Assembly: GCA_951813545.1 (NCBI GenBank)
Contig: OX638352.1
Location: 2,620,835 to 2,684,834 of the forward strand
DNA from: an uncultured Poribacteria bacterium
GTDB lineage: Bacteria > Poribacteria > WGA-4E > WGA-3G
DNA length: 64,000 nt
Direction: 5' to 3'
The first letter of the stretch is position 1. Each line of letters begins with the position of its first letter. This document shows, piece after piece, positions 1 through 8,157 of the stretch. A program made the translations under genes and the position numbers. A model generated the notes under the pieces. It had not been told where the DNA came from and ran no database searches. It saw nothing but the letters and a program-made list of their open reading frames with translations.

Positions 1-1128
1 GATGTTAGGTGTAATTAAACGGATAAATTCAGGAGCATCGCGTTCATCGGCAAATTCGCCGACAATTTCTTCAACCAGATCTTCGATGGTGACAAGACCA
101 ACGGTGCCACCGTACTCATCAACGGCAAATACCATCGTATGCCGAGTATGTTGGATCTCTTTGAGGAGTGCATTGATATTTTTCGATTCAGGTACGTGCA
201 ACACTGTTCGGATGAACGGTTCAACCGTTTCAGGCAGGGTGTCCGATTTTTCGTGAGGATTCAAAGCAATTTCCGATTCAACGTCATTATAAATAACATC
301 GAGGAGGTTGACAATCCCAACAATGTTATAAATCTGTTCTTCGTAGACCGGGATCCTTGAAAAGCCGGAGTCAGCGGCAATTTGCAAAAAGTCTTCGCAT
401 TTTGTGTTTTTTTCAATCGCAACGATATCGACAAGCGGTACCATAACTTGTTCAACTGTCCGATCTTGTAGATTGAGCAGGCTATGAATCATCCGTCGTT
501 GGTCTGTGTACAAGTTGCCGGAACGTTCTCCCATCGTTGCGAGGAGTCTTAACTCTTCACGTTGTGCATCAGGGCTTGGTGTGCTTGCACCTCTACCTAC
601 CGGTTTGACAATGAACTGCGTCAAAGTTTGCACGAAATAGATAAGCGGAGCTAAAACCCATTCAGAGAGGCGTAAGAGGTAGGCGTAACGCAGTGCTAAC
701 GTATCTGCCTTGACACGGAAGATAGTTTTCGGTAAAATTTCTCCAAAGATAAGGAGCAAGGTCGTTACACCAACGGTCGCAATGGCACCTTGTAGACTTA
801 CCGTGAGGTTTGGAAACCCTCGTGAGACGAGTCCTTCACCGAATTGTGCAATAAGTACATTTGCAAGATTCGTTCCGACCAGTGTAAGTGCGAGCATTCT
901 CTGGGGCGATTCTACTAAGCGGTGAATGATGCTCGCTTTGGTGTTCTCGGATTCAAGGAGTTGGTTAATCCGGACTTTATTAACGGATACCAAGGCAGTT
1001 TCCGAACCGGAGTAAAAAGCTGACAGTACGAGACAGACAAGAACTGCCAACACAAGCGAACTTAGCACAGCAATCTGTTCTGTGCTACCCGCACCGATTA
1101 AAAAGAGCGATAATAGAAGTATTTTCAA
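1..1128 (-). CDS. CNNM/HlyC-family membrane CBS protein, copy 1 (3' end off window)
   Basis: The C-terminal end lies beyond the left edge. The reading frame starts near a TTG at 1128 and carries the DUF21 hallmark GSETALVSVNKVRIN after a hydrophobic segment, then a paired CBS region containing VFAVDEYGGTVGLVTIEDL, typical of CorC/HlyC/CNNM proteins. These are polytopic inner-membrane proteins linked to magnesium or cobalt efflux and tolerance. The frame is continuous with the upstream paralogue and separated from it only by that gene's TAG at 1156-1158. No ATG is present in between, so TTG is the best start, with a weak ribosome site. The gene is translationally close to, and probably co-transcribed with, its neighbour. 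Family assignment is sure; the exact start and the ion are not. Confidence 0.85.
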   Translation of the reverse strand, partial: MKILLLSLFLIGAGSTEQIAVLSSLVLAVLVCLVLSAFYSGSETALVSVNKVRINQLLESENTKASIIHRLVESPQRMLALTLVGTNLANVLIAQFGEGLVSRGFPNLTVSLQGAIATVGVTTLLLIFGEILPKTIFRVKADTLALRYAYLLRLSEWVLAPLIYFVQTLTQFIVKPVGRGASTPSPDAQREELRLLATMGERSGNLYTDQRRMIHSLLNLQDRTVEQVMVPLVDIVAIEKNTKCEDFLQIAADSGFSRIPVYEEQIYNIVGIVNLLDVIYNDVESEIALNPHEKSDTLPETVEPFIRTVLHVPESKNINALLKEIQHTRHTMVFAVDEYGGTVGLVTIEDLVEEIVGEFADERDAPEFIRLITPNI

Positions 1129-1155
1129 TTGTTTTGTATCCAGTATCTGTTGTCT

Positions 1156-2502
1156 CTATACTTCCGTCTTAGTTTCGTGGGTAACCGGCATTTTGATAAA
1201 CAAACCTGTGATAGCATTGCCTTCTGTAGTGGTAATTTCAAATTCGATGCCGTTCTCATCAGTATACGATTCGCCAACAGAGGGAATGCGTCCGAAAAGT
1301 CCAAGGGCATAACCACCAATAGTGTCAGCGTCATCTTCGCTGAGTTTTAGTTCAAATTGCTGATTGAGTTCCCGGATGCTCATACGCCCAGAAGTTTCAA
1401 GTAACAACGGTTCTTCAGAGTGTTTGACAAAATCAGGTGGAGAATCGTCTCTGTCGTGTTCGTCGACGATATCCCCGACGACTTGTTCGACGATGTCTTC
1501 GGTGGTGACAATTCCTGAAACACCGCCGTATTCATCTCGGAGAATCGCCATTTTGGTTTTTTCGCGTGTGAGTTGTAGTAACAACATCCCGATTTTACGG
1601 GTCTCAAGGACGAAGATGGGGTCGCGAATAAGGGAAGTGCTGGACGGTACTTCAGAAATCTGGTCCCGTTTTTCGAGGAAGGCAGCGATCGTAAGTGAAT
1701 CTATTGCAGCATGCCGCCACAGTGCGAAATCTTTAACATAGAAAATACCACAGATATTGTCAATTTGCTCTTGATAAACTGGGATGCGTGAAAATCCATG
1801 TTCCTTTGCCTGCTTTAATGTTTCTTGAATGGTGTTTGACGTTGGGACTGCGATGACTTCAGTTCTCGGCACCATAATTTCTTTTGCCTCAATGTCACGC
1901 AATTGGAGAATATTGCCCACAATTTCCCGTTCGTCGGGTGGGAGTGCTTCCTCGTGGTAGGTGTCGAGGATTTCTTTAAGATCTGATGCTGTGAGGTGTT
2001 CTATAGGCGACGGGTGTCCGCCGAATATTGGGATGAGGAAGTCGATGATTTTGCGGAGTAATGAACGCAACGGTGAAATGAAAATGGAAAATATCCATAG
2101 GGGTGGCGCGGCTATTTTCGCAAAAAATTCCGCGTACTTAATTGCGAAACTCTTCGGTGTCATCTCACCGAAGATGAGCATAAGGAGTACACTGGCGGCT
2201 GAGGCTGTGGCAAATTGAAGAACTTCTGTATAACCGGGGAGGACTCGCTTAACGAGCCAGAGCATGAGGATCGCGAACGAGACATTGACAAGGTTATTAC
2301 CAAGCAGAACAGTAATAAACAACCTGCGTGGATTGTCAACAAAATTGACAATTGCGGACGCACCGCCTTTTTCAAGACGGAGCCGCTCAATTTGGACTTG
2401 AGTAAGTGCACATAAAGCCGTCTCAGAACCGGAAAAAAAGGCTGAGAGGACAAGTAACCCTGTTAAACCGATCAGATAACGGAGTAGTGGAACAACTTCC
2501 AT
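1156..2502 (-). CDS. CNNM/HlyC-family membrane CBS protein, copy 2
   Basis: A 448-residue protein with an N-terminal DUF21 transmembrane domain (FSGSETALCALTQ near residue 25, membrane segments to about 150), a CBS pair at about 200-330 containing MVPRTEVIAVP and DEYGGVSGIVTTEDIVEQVVG, and a C-terminal CorC_HlyC/transporter-associated domain (ADTIGGYALGLFGRIPSVGE). This is the full architecture of bacterial magnesium/cobalt efflux-type proteins, once misnamed hemolysin C. It lies directly upstream of a second copy with only about 27 bp between stop and proposed start, a common tandem arrangement. Membrane topology and family are clear; the substrate is inferred from the family. Confidence 0.9.
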   Translation of the reverse strand: MEVVPLLRYLIGLTGLLVLSAFFSGSETALCALTQVQIERLRLEKGGASAIVNFVDNPRRLFITVLLGNNLVNVSFAILMLWLVKRVLPGYTEVLQFATASAASVLLMLIFGEMTPKSFAIKYAEFFAKIAAPPLWIFSIFISPLRSLLRKIIDFLIPIFGGHPSPIEHLTASDLKEILDTYHEEALPPDEREIVGNILQLRDIEAKEIMVPRTEVIAVPTSNTIQETLKQAKEHGFSRIPVYQEQIDNICGIFYVKDFALWRHAAIDSLTIAAFLEKRDQISEVPSSTSLIRDPIFVLETRKIGMLLLQLTREKTKMAILRDEYGGVSGIVTTEDIVEQVVGDIVDEHDRDDSPPDFVKHSEEPLLLETSGRMSIRELNQQFELKLSEDDADTIGGYALGLFGRIPSVGESYTDENGIEFEITTTEGNAITGLFIKMPVTHETKTEV

Positions 2503-2730
2503 TCTTTTTTAGAAGACAATTGGGCAGCGCATCTCGCAAGCCGAAAAATTGTCATTAATTATACTGAATTAGCGGTAATTTGTAATCCGGGTTGCTTTAT
2601 TTCTTTAATGATAACATATTGACAGAAAAATCGCAACAAAAAAATATCACCTTTTTTAGGCACTCTTTACAAGCAGATATTAAGAACTACTTTTAACCTC
2701 AAGTAAATAGTGTGGATTCTGAGGAGGTCC
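2503..2730. other. Divergent intergenic region, CNNM operon / aldolase gene
   Basis: This AT-rich 228-bp stretch separates two divergent transcription units, so promoters for both must lie here. A TTGACA at about 2622 has no -10 at standard 17-bp spacing on the plus strand. No convincing operator or hairpin was seen. Confidence 0.4.
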
Positions 2731-3390
2731 ATGACAAAGTTAGAACAGATGCAACAGATTGAGGCATGTGGTATTGTCGCTATAATTCGTGCTGACAGCG
2801 CAGACGAATTGATTGAGACAGCGGCGGCAATTCATGCTGGCGGTGTTAACGTAATTGAAGTGACGATGACGACACCGAATGCATTACAAGTCATTGACGA
2901 TGTTTCATCCGCGTATGGAGATGCAATTCTCGTTGGTGCCGGATCCGTATTAGATGCGGAAACAGCACGAGCGGTAATACTGGCAGGCGCTAATTTTATC
3001 GTCAGTCCGGTTACAAAACCAGATGTAATTGAGATCTGTAACCGCTACGGCAAAGTCGTTATTCCGGGTGCCTTTACACCAACAGAAATTTTGATGGCAT
3101 GGGAAACAGGGGCAGATTATGTAAAGGTCTTCCCTTCAAGTGGTGTTGGTGCCTCCTATATAAAAGACGTGAAAGCACCACTGCCACAGATCCCTCTTGT
3201 TCCAACGGGTGGCATCAATGCGGAAAACGCTGCTGATTTCATTACTGCGGGTGCTACCGCTTTAGGAGTTGGGAGTGCGCTTGTTAATAACCAACTCATT
3301 GCAGATGGTGAATTCAAAACTCTCACCGACAGAGCTGAGAGGCTCGTCAAAGAGGTACAGCGCGCCCGTTCGGCGGGTAATTTACCTTAA
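2731..3390 (+). CDS. eda: 2-keto-3-deoxy-6-phosphogluconate / 4-hydroxy-2-oxoglutarate aldolase
   Basis: A 219-residue class I aldolase of the KDPG/KHG family, a single TIM barrel. Visible family signatures are the glutamate in IEVTMTTPNAL, GAGSVLDAE, FIVSPVTKPDVIEICNRYG, and the Schiff-base lysine in DYVKVFPSSGVG, followed by the phosphate-binding VPTGGINAENAADF. It splits KDPG-type 2-keto-3-deoxy acids to pyruvate plus an aldehyde. The ATG at 2731 is preferred over an upstream GTG at 2710 because GAGGAGG lies just ahead of it. A promoter for the next gene follows, so this may be its own unit. True substrate (KDPG, KDPGal or KHG) cannot be read from sequence. Confidence 0.88.
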   Translation: MTKLEQMQQIEACGIVAIIRADSADELIETAAAIHAGGVNVIEVTMTTPNALQVIDDVSSAYGDAILVGAGSVLDAETARAVILAGANFIVSPVTKPDVIEICNRYGKVVIPGAFTPTEILMAWETGADYVKVFPSSGVGASYIKDVKAPLPQIPLVPTGGINAENAADFITAGATALGVGSALVNNQLIADGEFKTLTDRAERLVKEVQRARSAGNLP

Positions 3391-3415
3391 ATTCTGTTAA
3401 AAATGTATTTTTATG

Positions 3416-3444
3416 TTGACAATTAATCGTAATTTTGTTAATCT
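3416..3444 (+). promoter_or_regulatory. Sigma-70-type promoter for the Ser/Thr kinase operon
   Basis: TTGACA (3416-3421), a 17-bp spacer and TAATCT (3439-3444) stand about 40 bp before the kinase start codon. The sequence is AT-rich and lies between stop and start codons, as a promoter should. Confidence 0.65.
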
Positions 3445-3486
3445 CATTACTTAAGAGTTGTATCCAGTCCCGTTTAGACTACCATT

Positions 3487-5421
3487 ATGCAGATTGACCA
3501 ATTAATCTTAGGTAAATATAGATTGCTTGAATTTCTCAATTCGGGAGGGTTCTCCTCGGTTTTTCGCGCCCGCGAAGAGATGACAAACCGAGAAGTTGCG
3601 ATTAAAGCCTTAGCAAAAACCGCCTATCCTGCCAGCAGAATGAAGTTTTTGTTAACCGAGTTTCAAGCAATGTCAAAGATTTGGGGACATCGAAATATCG
3701 TTTCTATTCATACCGTTGAACCTGGAGAGGGCGACTACGTCGCGTGGATAGTGATGGAGTATGTTGAGGGTAAGAGCCTTCACGACCTCATGCAGGAAGG
3801 GGCGCTTAGTTTAACAGATACACTCAATATTGGTTTGGACATCTGTCGTGGATTAAAAGAAGCACATGCTCACAAAATTATGCACCGCGACATTAAACCC
3901 CAAAATATCTTACTCACAACTGAAAAAGAGGCGAAAGTCGCTGATTTCAGCATCGCTCGAATATTTGGCGAAACAACTGAATTCGCTGAAACGATGGCTG
4001 GCACTCGACGCTACATGGCTCCCGAACAACACTATGGGGCTTATGATTACCGCGCCGATCTCTATTCCACAGCACTAATTTTGTATCAAGCGGTAACCGG
4101 ACGATTTCCTTTTTCAGGTGAAAACAAGGAAATTGATAAAAAGAAAGCAGCCGGAGAAATTGAGGAAATCCACAGATGTCCGGAAGTACTCCGCAATTTC
4201 TTACAAAAGGCACTTCACCGACAACTCCAAGAACGTCATCAAAGTGCCACCGAGATGTATGAAGAGTTAGATCGGATCCGCCAAGATGAATACGTCAAGC
4301 AGGCTTCGCAGCTTATCAATGCGAGCGTCACTTCCAGTAACTCAAGATTAATAGAAGCACTTGAACGATACCGAAAAACGTTCCGCCTTTCACTCCCGGA
4401 TGCTGAACGGATGAATCAGAATCTCTTTTTTCAGCGACGACAGAAAGAGGAGGGTATTAAACGCGAGAAGCTAGCAACTGAACTCCAAAGACATTATACG
4501 CTCGCCGCCCGTTATATCGAAAGCCAGGACTACCCGAGCGCACTATCAGAACTCCACAGAGCGAGTCGCCTTTCTATTGACGATCAAGGCGTAACCAAAA
4601 CTGTGGATAATCTCTTCAAAAAACTGAGTACTGCAAGCGCGATGCTTCCAGCAAACCCGAGCGTTGAGGAAATTGCTGCGCTCATTCAAAAATTACCGGA
4701 TAATGAAGGTGCTGTCCTTCGGTCATGGCTTGAATATCCGAGATCGGTACCAGAAGAAGTAACAGACGTAACACCCATACAACCCCGAATCAGGGTATCT
4801 GGCAGTTATCGACTCGTAATTGAGGAGGCGTCCCCGGAATTCTTACTCGATCAGGTTCATAGCGACATCCAATACCCGCATGAACAAGAAGCACTCCGCA
4901 TCTTCCGACAAATTCAAATCTATGAACAACAGGGACGAGCCCGACAGTGCCACACGCTCTATAGGAAGCTCGGTAGGTTCTACCAAAAACAGGCTAACAA
5001 CTTTGTCAAGAAGGACGATTTAGAACTCGTCGCCAACTGTTATACACGCGCTCGCTTCGCTTACACGGTCGCAGATAAACAGCGCCTCGCCAGAAGAAAC
5101 GCGAAAAAAGGTGGCGTTTATTATACGCGCCTTGCACGCCAATTTGAGCTGCAGCGTTCATGGGAAGAAGCCGGAAAATCTTATATCCTTGCTGGCTATA
5201 ATCATGGCTATGCGAATATGCCATCTCTTGTCGAAGAATCTCACAGAATGGCAACTGTCTGTTATTTCAATGCCGCTGAAAGTGCACACCTCAGTGGTGA
5301 ATTACAGACCGCTTATGACTTCTACATGTTAATCTTGGCAATCGGCGAAAAAATGTCTGCACCGACAAAAATGGTTAGCGAAGCACAAAAATTAATGTCG
5401 GAAATTCCAGTCGAACATTAG
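3487..5421 (+). CDS. Hanks-type Ser/Thr protein kinase with helical-repeat C-terminus
   Basis: A 644-residue cytosolic protein. Residues 10-270 form a bacterial Hanks kinase: glycine-rich loop GGFSSVF, ATP-anchoring K40 in AIKAL, catalytic loop HRDIKPQN (D135, N140), and activation segment from DFS (153-155) to MAPE (177-180). The metal-binding motif is DFS rather than DFG; the aspartate is kept, so activity is likely. Residues about 300-640 are charged and helical with TPR-like repeats (for example AARYIESQDYPSALSELHRA) and no PASTA domain or membrane segment, suggesting a soluble scaffold or effector part. The next gene, an aldolase, follows after 11 bp and is probably co-transcribed, which would link the kinase to sugar metabolism. 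Targets are unknown. Confidence 0.88.
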   Translation: MQIDQLILGKYRLLEFLNSGGFSSVFRAREEMTNREVAIKALAKTAYPASRMKFLLTEFQAMSKIWGHRNIVSIHTVEPGEGDYVAWIVMEYVEGKSLHDLMQEGALSLTDTLNIGLDICRGLKEAHAHKIMHRDIKPQNILLTTEKEAKVADFSIARIFGETTEFAETMAGTRRYMAPEQHYGAYDYRADLYSTALILYQAVTGRFPFSGENKEIDKKKAAGEIEEIHRCPEVLRNFLQKALHRQLQERHQSATEMYEELDRIRQDEYVKQASQLINASVTSSNSRLIEALERYRKTFRLSLPDAERMNQNLFFQRRQKEEGIKREKLATELQRHYTLAARYIESQDYPSALSELHRASRLSIDDQGVTKTVDNLFKKLSTASAMLPANPSVEEIAALIQKLPDNEGAVLRSWLEYPRSVPEEVTDVTPIQPRIRVSGSYRLVIEEASPEFLLDQVHSDIQYPHEQEALRIFRQIQIYEQQGRARQCHTLYRKLGRFYQKQANNFVKKDDLELVANCYTRARFAYTVADKQRLARRNAKKGGVYYTRLARQFELQRSWEEAGKSYILAGYNHGYANMPSLVEESHRMATVCYFNAAESAHLSGELQTAYDFYMLILAIGEKMSAPTKMVSEAQKLMSEIPVEH

Positions 5422-5432
5422 AGGAATCTTAC

Positions 5433-6215
5433 GTGAAAGCATCTTTGAAGTGCGGAGAGGTACTTGTTGGGACGTTCGTCCTTGAGTTCGGTGGCTCCGC
5501 GATCGCAACACTTCTTGCGAGTGCCGGGGCAGACTTTATCATCACAGACTTGGAGCATAGTTCCTTTTCCATAGAGACCGTGGGACGAATAATTCGGAAC
5601 GCACGTGGATCAAATCTTCCTTGTATTGTCCGTGTGCCTGCACTGGAACGCCATTTTGTTTCCCGGGTGCTTGATGCTGGTGCGACTGGGGTCATGATTC
5701 CCCGGGTTGAATCTCGTGAAGATGTTGAAAAAATTAAAAAATGGACAAAATATGCGCCCGAAGGCGACCGAGGGGTCGCGTTTGGCATTGGACACACTGA
5801 TTATGGAGACTTCACGAAACTTGATACCAGAAAGTATGTCCGCAGCGCAAATCAGGAAATCCTCACCATCGGACAAATTGAAACTGTCCAAGCCGTTGAA
5901 AACCTAAATGACATATTTGCAACTGGTGGATTGGATGTTGTGTTCATCGGTCCTTACGACCTGTCCACGTCTATGGGTATCTCCGGTGAACTGGACCACC
6001 CGCTGCTTTTAGACGCTATGAAAGAAATTATTAGCCTTACGCAGCGGCATAATATTCCTTTAGGCTGTTACGTCAATGACTTTGAGAGCGGTGAACAGTG
6101 GCTGAGTCTCGGCGTTCAACTCATTGCGTGCGGAAATGATGCTTTTCTTCTAACCCGTAAATTTGCCGAGGAGCATCAGAAATTCAAAAAGGCAGTAGAG
6201 ACTTCAAATTGTTAA
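5433..6215 (+). CDS. HpcH/HpaI-family class II aldolase
   Basis: A 260-residue metal-dependent aldolase of the HpcH/HpaI/CitE-like superfamily (2-keto-3-deoxy-L-rhamnonate or 2,4-dihydroxyhept-2-enedioate aldolases). Typical elements are the N-terminal VLEFGGSA, DFIITDLEHSSFSIE, the arginine in RVPA, GVMIPRVESREDVE with the metal-binding Glu, and GPYDLSTSMGI near residue 172 with the metal-binding Asp. Such enzymes make or split pyruvate-derived 2-keto-3-deoxy acids. Translation starts at GTG with GAGGA 7 bp upstream. It sits between the kinase and iolC, so a role in sugar-acid or inositol breakdown is likely; the substrate is open. Confidence 0.85.
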   Translation: MKASLKCGEVLVGTFVLEFGGSAIATLLASAGADFIITDLEHSSFSIETVGRIIRNARGSNLPCIVRVPALERHFVSRVLDAGATGVMIPRVESREDVEKIKKWTKYAPEGDRGVAFGIGHTDYGDFTKLDTRKYVRSANQEILTIGQIETVQAVENLNDIFATGGLDVVFIGPYDLSTSMGISGELDHPLLLDAMKEIISLTQRHNIPLGCYVNDFESGEQWLSLGVQLIACGNDAFLLTRKFAEEHQKFKKAVETSNC

Positions 6216-6255
6216 GACCGCAAGTGCTGTTTTTACACGTTTTAAGAAAGATGAA

Positions 6256-7263
6256 ATGAAAATCTACGACATTCTCACAATCGGGCGGAGTTCTTTGGAT
6301 CTTTATGCGAATGACATCGGTGCGGCATTTCCGGACATCAAAAATTTCGGTGCCTTCGTTGGAGGGTGTCCTACAAACATCAGTGTCGGTATTCAGCGGC
6401 TTGGACTTCAAGCCGCGCTCCTCACCGCCGTCGGCGAGGATCCGGTTGGAGAGTTCCTACTTAAGTTTTTGAGAAACGAAGGCGTTGAGACCCAGTTTAT
6501 TCCACAGAAACCGGGGCACCGGACAAGTGCTGTCGTGCTGGGGATTGAACCACCAGACCGGTTCCCGTTAATCTATTACCGCGACAACTGTGCAGATATC
6601 GAACTCACCATTGACGATGTTGTCGCTGCACCGATTGCTGAAAGCAAAGCAGTGCTGATATCTGGGACTGGCTTGAGCAAAGAACCGAGTCGTAGCGCGA
6701 CCCTCTATGCAGCTGAACAGGCACAAGCACTCGGCAATCGTGTCTTCCTGGACCTGGATTTCCGAGCGGATCAGTGGCACGATCCGAGAGCATTTGGTGT
6801 TGTCATGCGATCTGCCTTACGTTATATTGACATCGCAATCGGAACGGAAGAAGAAATCAAAGCAGCCACGCTTACGGACCTTTCGCAACTCACAATTGAA
6901 CACTCCCAAATCTCAAATCCGACGATTGAAGGGGATATGGCAATTGCTATTGAGACGCTTTTGGGTGCCGGTCCAGAGGCACTCATCGTAAAACGGGGTA
7001 TTGATGGCGCAGATGTTCATCTAACGAACGGCGAAGTTATTCACGCGGAACCCTTTCCAGTTGAAGTTTACAATACGCTCGGTGCCGGCGATGCCTTTGC
7101 GAGCGGTTTTATCTACGGTCACCTCAGCGGTTGGAGTTGGGAAAAATCTGCCCGCCTTGGCAACGCAACTGGGGCGATTGTCGTAACACGGCACGGTTGT
7201 GCTAATTTTATGCCGACAATGCCCGAAGTTGACGAATTTATCGCCGAACGCGGCGGATGGTAA
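6256..7263 (+). CDS. iolC: 5-dehydro-2-deoxygluconokinase (PfkB family)
   Basis: A 335-residue PfkB/ribokinase-fold kinase. The start MKIYDILTIGRSSLDLYAND, the GGCPTNISVGIQRLG motif, and the anion-hole and base motif NTLGAGDAFASGFIYG near residue 277 match IolC, which phosphorylates 2-deoxy-5-keto-D-gluconate in myo-inositol degradation. The pairing with IolD two genes on supports this over a generic sugar kinase. The ribosome site is weak. Directly after the stop codon begins a tandem repeat array of about 850 bp that separates it from iolD, which may uncouple expression of the two genes. Confidence 0.86.
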   Translation: MKIYDILTIGRSSLDLYANDIGAAFPDIKNFGAFVGGCPTNISVGIQRLGLQAALLTAVGEDPVGEFLLKFLRNEGVETQFIPQKPGHRTSAVVLGIEPPDRFPLIYYRDNCADIELTIDDVVAAPIAESKAVLISGTGLSKEPSRSATLYAAEQAQALGNRVFLDLDFRADQWHDPRAFGVVMRSALRYIDIAIGTEEEIKAATLTDLSQLTIEHSQISNPTIEGDMAIAIETLLGAGPEALIVKRGIDGADVHLTNGEVIHAEPFPVEVYNTLGAGDAFASGFIYGHLSGWSWEKSARLGNATGAIVVTRHGCANFMPTMPEVDEFIAERGGW

Positions 7264-7307
7264 ATATATTTTGGCTAGGTCCCCGTACCACAGCCATACA
7301 CCACTTG

Positions 7308-8150
7308 ATCAAAGGAGTGTCCTCAAAAAACCCTCCTCAACGAACCGCAAGGAAGATTAAAGTTTCTTTTGAGTCTTTGACCAATATTGTAAGCCCAAGC
7401 ACCGCGCTGGGCTGGATTGATGGAAAGGAGCGTTCTCAGAAAACCCTCCTCAACGAACCGCAAGGAAGATTAAAGTTTCTTTTGAGTCTTTGACCAATAT
7501 TGTAAGCCCAAGCATCGCGCTGGGCTGGATCGATGGAAAGGAGCGTTCTCAGAAAACCCTCCTCAACGAACCGCAAGGAAGATTAAAGTTTCTTTTGAGT
7601 CTTTGACCAATATTGTAAGCCCAAGCACCGCGCTGGGCTGGATTGATGGAAAGGAGCGTTCTCAGAAAACCCTCCTCAACGAACCGCAAGGAAGATTAAA
7701 GTTTCTTTTGAGTCTTTGACCAATATTGTAAGCCCAAGCATCGCGCTGGGCTGGATCGACGGAAAGGAGCGTTCTCAGAAAACCCTCCTCAACGAACCGC
7801 AAGGAAGATTAAAGTTTCTTTTGAGTCTTTGACCAATATTGTAAGCCCAAGCATCGCGCTGGGCTGGATCGACGGAAAGGAGCGTTCTCAGAAAACCCTC
7901 CTCAACGAACCGCAAGGAAGATTAAAGTTTCTTTTGAGTCTTTGACCAATATTGTAAGCCCAAGCATCGCGCTGGGCTGGATCGACGGAAAGGAGCGTTC
8001 TCAGAAAACCCTCCTCAACGAACCGCAAGGAAGATTAAAGTTTCTTTTGAGTCTTTGACCAATATTGTAAGCCCAAGCATCGCGCTGGGCTGGATCGACG
8101 GAAAGGAGCGTTCTCAGAAAACCCTCCTCAACGAACCGCAAGGAAGATTA
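7308..8150. repeat. 113-bp tandem repeat array between iolC and iolD
   Basis: The core CTCCTCAACGAACCGCAAGG recurs with an exact 113-bp period (CTCAACG at 7336, 7449, 7562, 7675, 7788, 7901, 8014, 8127), giving seven full periods plus a degenerate left end and a truncated right copy. Differences are few: units alternate at CAC/CAT and at GATTGATGG, GATCGATGG or GATCGACGG, and the last four units look identical, a sign of recent expansion. Each full unit holds an imperfect hairpin, GCCCA-AGC...GCTGGGC (first at 7393-7412). Because 113 is not a multiple of three and stops occur, the array does not code for a repeat protein. The final AGGAAG (8141-8146) is placed as the ribosome site of iolD. 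Confidence 0.95.
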
Positions 8151-8157
8151 AAAAATC

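Noticed and set aside
7257..7493. Open frame across the start of the 113-bp array
   Set aside because: The repeat length is not a multiple of three, the frame ends within the second unit, and there is no ribosome site; it is a by-product of the repeat.
7308..8150. CRISPR array
   Set aside because: The repeats are directly adjacent 113-bp units with no unique spacers, and no cas genes are nearby.
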